A DNA stretch of 23,268 bases from an uncultured Clostridia bacterium (GTDB taxonomy: Bacteria > Bacillota > Clostridia > Lachnospirales > CAG-274): positions 1-23,268 of the forward strand of contig CANQBT010000021.1 of NCBI GenBank assembly GCA_947589405.1. The letters are read 5' to 3'. The notes under the pieces were generated by a model that worked only from the letters and a program-made list of their open reading frames with translations, did no database searches and was not told the origin of the DNA. Below are positions 22,787 to 23,268 of this stretch, piece after piece; the first letter of the stretch is position 1; each line of letters begins with the position of its first letter. Made by a program: the position numbers and the translations under genes.

Positions 22787-23268
22787 TCAATTTTCTATTA
22801 TAGGCACATCAGGTATTTTTTCAAGGACAGGATCTTTTAAAAATCTCTCACCTTTATAATACAATATATATGTGCCATTTTCTTTTATTAAATATGAATT
22901 TTCAGGTGTAAAATCACTATATGTCCAGTTCATATCTTCTTCAGGCGGATCTCCTGAATTTTGTACTACGTATCTTCCCGAGCAAAAAACATAAAAAGAC
23001 ATAACAAGCAATAATAAAATACATATTGAAACATTGATTTTTTTATTTTCTGCCATAACTTTAAATCTGTTCAGCAAATTATTTTTTCTGCCTATGCCAA
23101 TAATTGATTCTGTGGGAGCACTATCTTTTGATAAATTATCTTCCGATCTGTATATATCGAAAATACATTTCATGTAATTATATTTCTCATTGCAGTCAAG
23201 CTCACTTGTAACAAAATCATCAACATATGTTTCTATCAATTCGTCAACGTGGTTTTTAAAAAGCTTAA
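22787..23268 (-). CDS. C-terminal part of a membrane protein resembling M56/BlaR1-type regulators (5' end outside window)
   Basis: The frame reads through the right edge of the window without a stop, so the N-terminal part is missing and any start inside is uncertain (TTG 23239 is possible but has no clear RBS). The visible 159 residues include a charged region with NEKYNYMKCIFDIYRS, then IGRKNNLLNRFKVMAENKK, a single transmembrane helix (INVSICILLLLVMSFYVF), and an external tail of about 65 residues ending IPDVPIIEN. The order CDE-like segment, Tyr-containing helix, basic 'RFKVM' stretch, then last membrane helix resembles the end of M56 peptidase/BlaR1-like sensors, although the CDE Cys is Val here (VDEL). 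The HExxH zinc site would lie outside the window. It is transcribed toward the repeat mosaic. Family assignment is tentative. Confidence 0.5.
   Translation of the reverse strand, partial: KLFKNHVDELIETYVDDFVTSELDCNEKYNYMKCIFDIYRSEDNLSKDSAPTESIIGIGRKNNLLNRFKVMAENKKINVSICILLLLVMSFYVFCSGRYVVQNSGDPPEEDMNWTYSDFTPENSYLIKENGTYILYYKGERFLKDPVLEKIPDVPIIEN

Noticed and set aside
1..23268. tRNA, rRNA, tmRNA or RNase P RNA genes
   Set aside because: I looked for tRNA CCA-type acceptor/TTCGA arms and for conserved cores of the other RNAs on both strands and saw none; a tRNAscan/Infernal run would settle it.

Overview
The window looks like chromosomal DNA of an anaerobic, low-to-mid GC Firmicute of the class Clostridia, most likely a gut or fibre-degrading species. 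The reasons are a dockerin-bearing secreted protein, a complete selenium-dependent molybdenum hydroxylase (SDMH) operon, an oxygen-sensitive Fe-S type PurF, a GS-I-alpha glutamine synthetase paired with an ANTAR antiterminator, clean AGGAGG-type ribosome binding sites, and occasional TTG starts. The species cannot be named from the sequence. All complete genes lie on the + strand; only the truncated gene at the right edge is on the - strand.

Layout. (1) 1-1180: the 3' part of a parallel beta-helix protein ending in a type I dockerin, closed by a terminator. (2) 1290-10752: ten tightly packed, often overlapping genes. These encode the FAD, [2Fe-2S] and Mo subunits of a molybdenum hydroxylase, a MocA-YqeC fusion, SelD, YedF, a class V cysteine desulfurase/selenocysteine lyase-like enzyme, a DUF3343 Se/S-carrier-like protein, YqeB and XdhC. 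Together they form the labile-selenium cofactor trait, in which SelD serves a hydroxylase rather than selenocysteine. (3) 10749-13471: a separate promoter, xpt, a small membrane-anchored protein, and a lipoprotein with DnaJ-like CxxC repeats, then a terminator. (4) 13523-14964: a MATE exporter with its own promoter. (5) 15027-19963: purC-purF-purB-purA. (6) 20076-21576: glnA with a consensus promoter and a leader that looks like an ANTAR-controlled attenuator. (7) 21591-22326: a promoter, a highly structured leader RNA of about 150 nt, and an ANTAR-domain protein. (8) 22327-22786: a gene-free mosaic of direct and inverted repeats. (9) From 22787: the C-terminal part of a membrane protein resembling the M56/BlaR1 family, on the - strand.

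How the genes fit together. The main theme is purine and nitrogen metabolism. The SDMH may oxidise a purine such as hypoxanthine or xanthine, Xpt returns xanthine to XMP, PurC/F/B/A make IMP and AMP, and GlnA supplies the glutamine that PurF consumes. The substrate of the hydroxylase is not proven by sequence.

The most interesting signal is the glnA control region. The glnA leader starts with a hairpin whose hexaloop has A at position 1 and G at position 4, the ANTAR recognition pattern. The same bases form the 5' arm of an intrinsic terminator. The presumed regulator lies just downstream, lacks a phospho-acceptor Asp, and carries its own elaborate 5' leader that begins at the predicted transcription start and ends near a possible Shine-Dalgarno-sequestering helix. 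This may be an undescribed riboswitch-like element governing an RNA-binding antiterminator.
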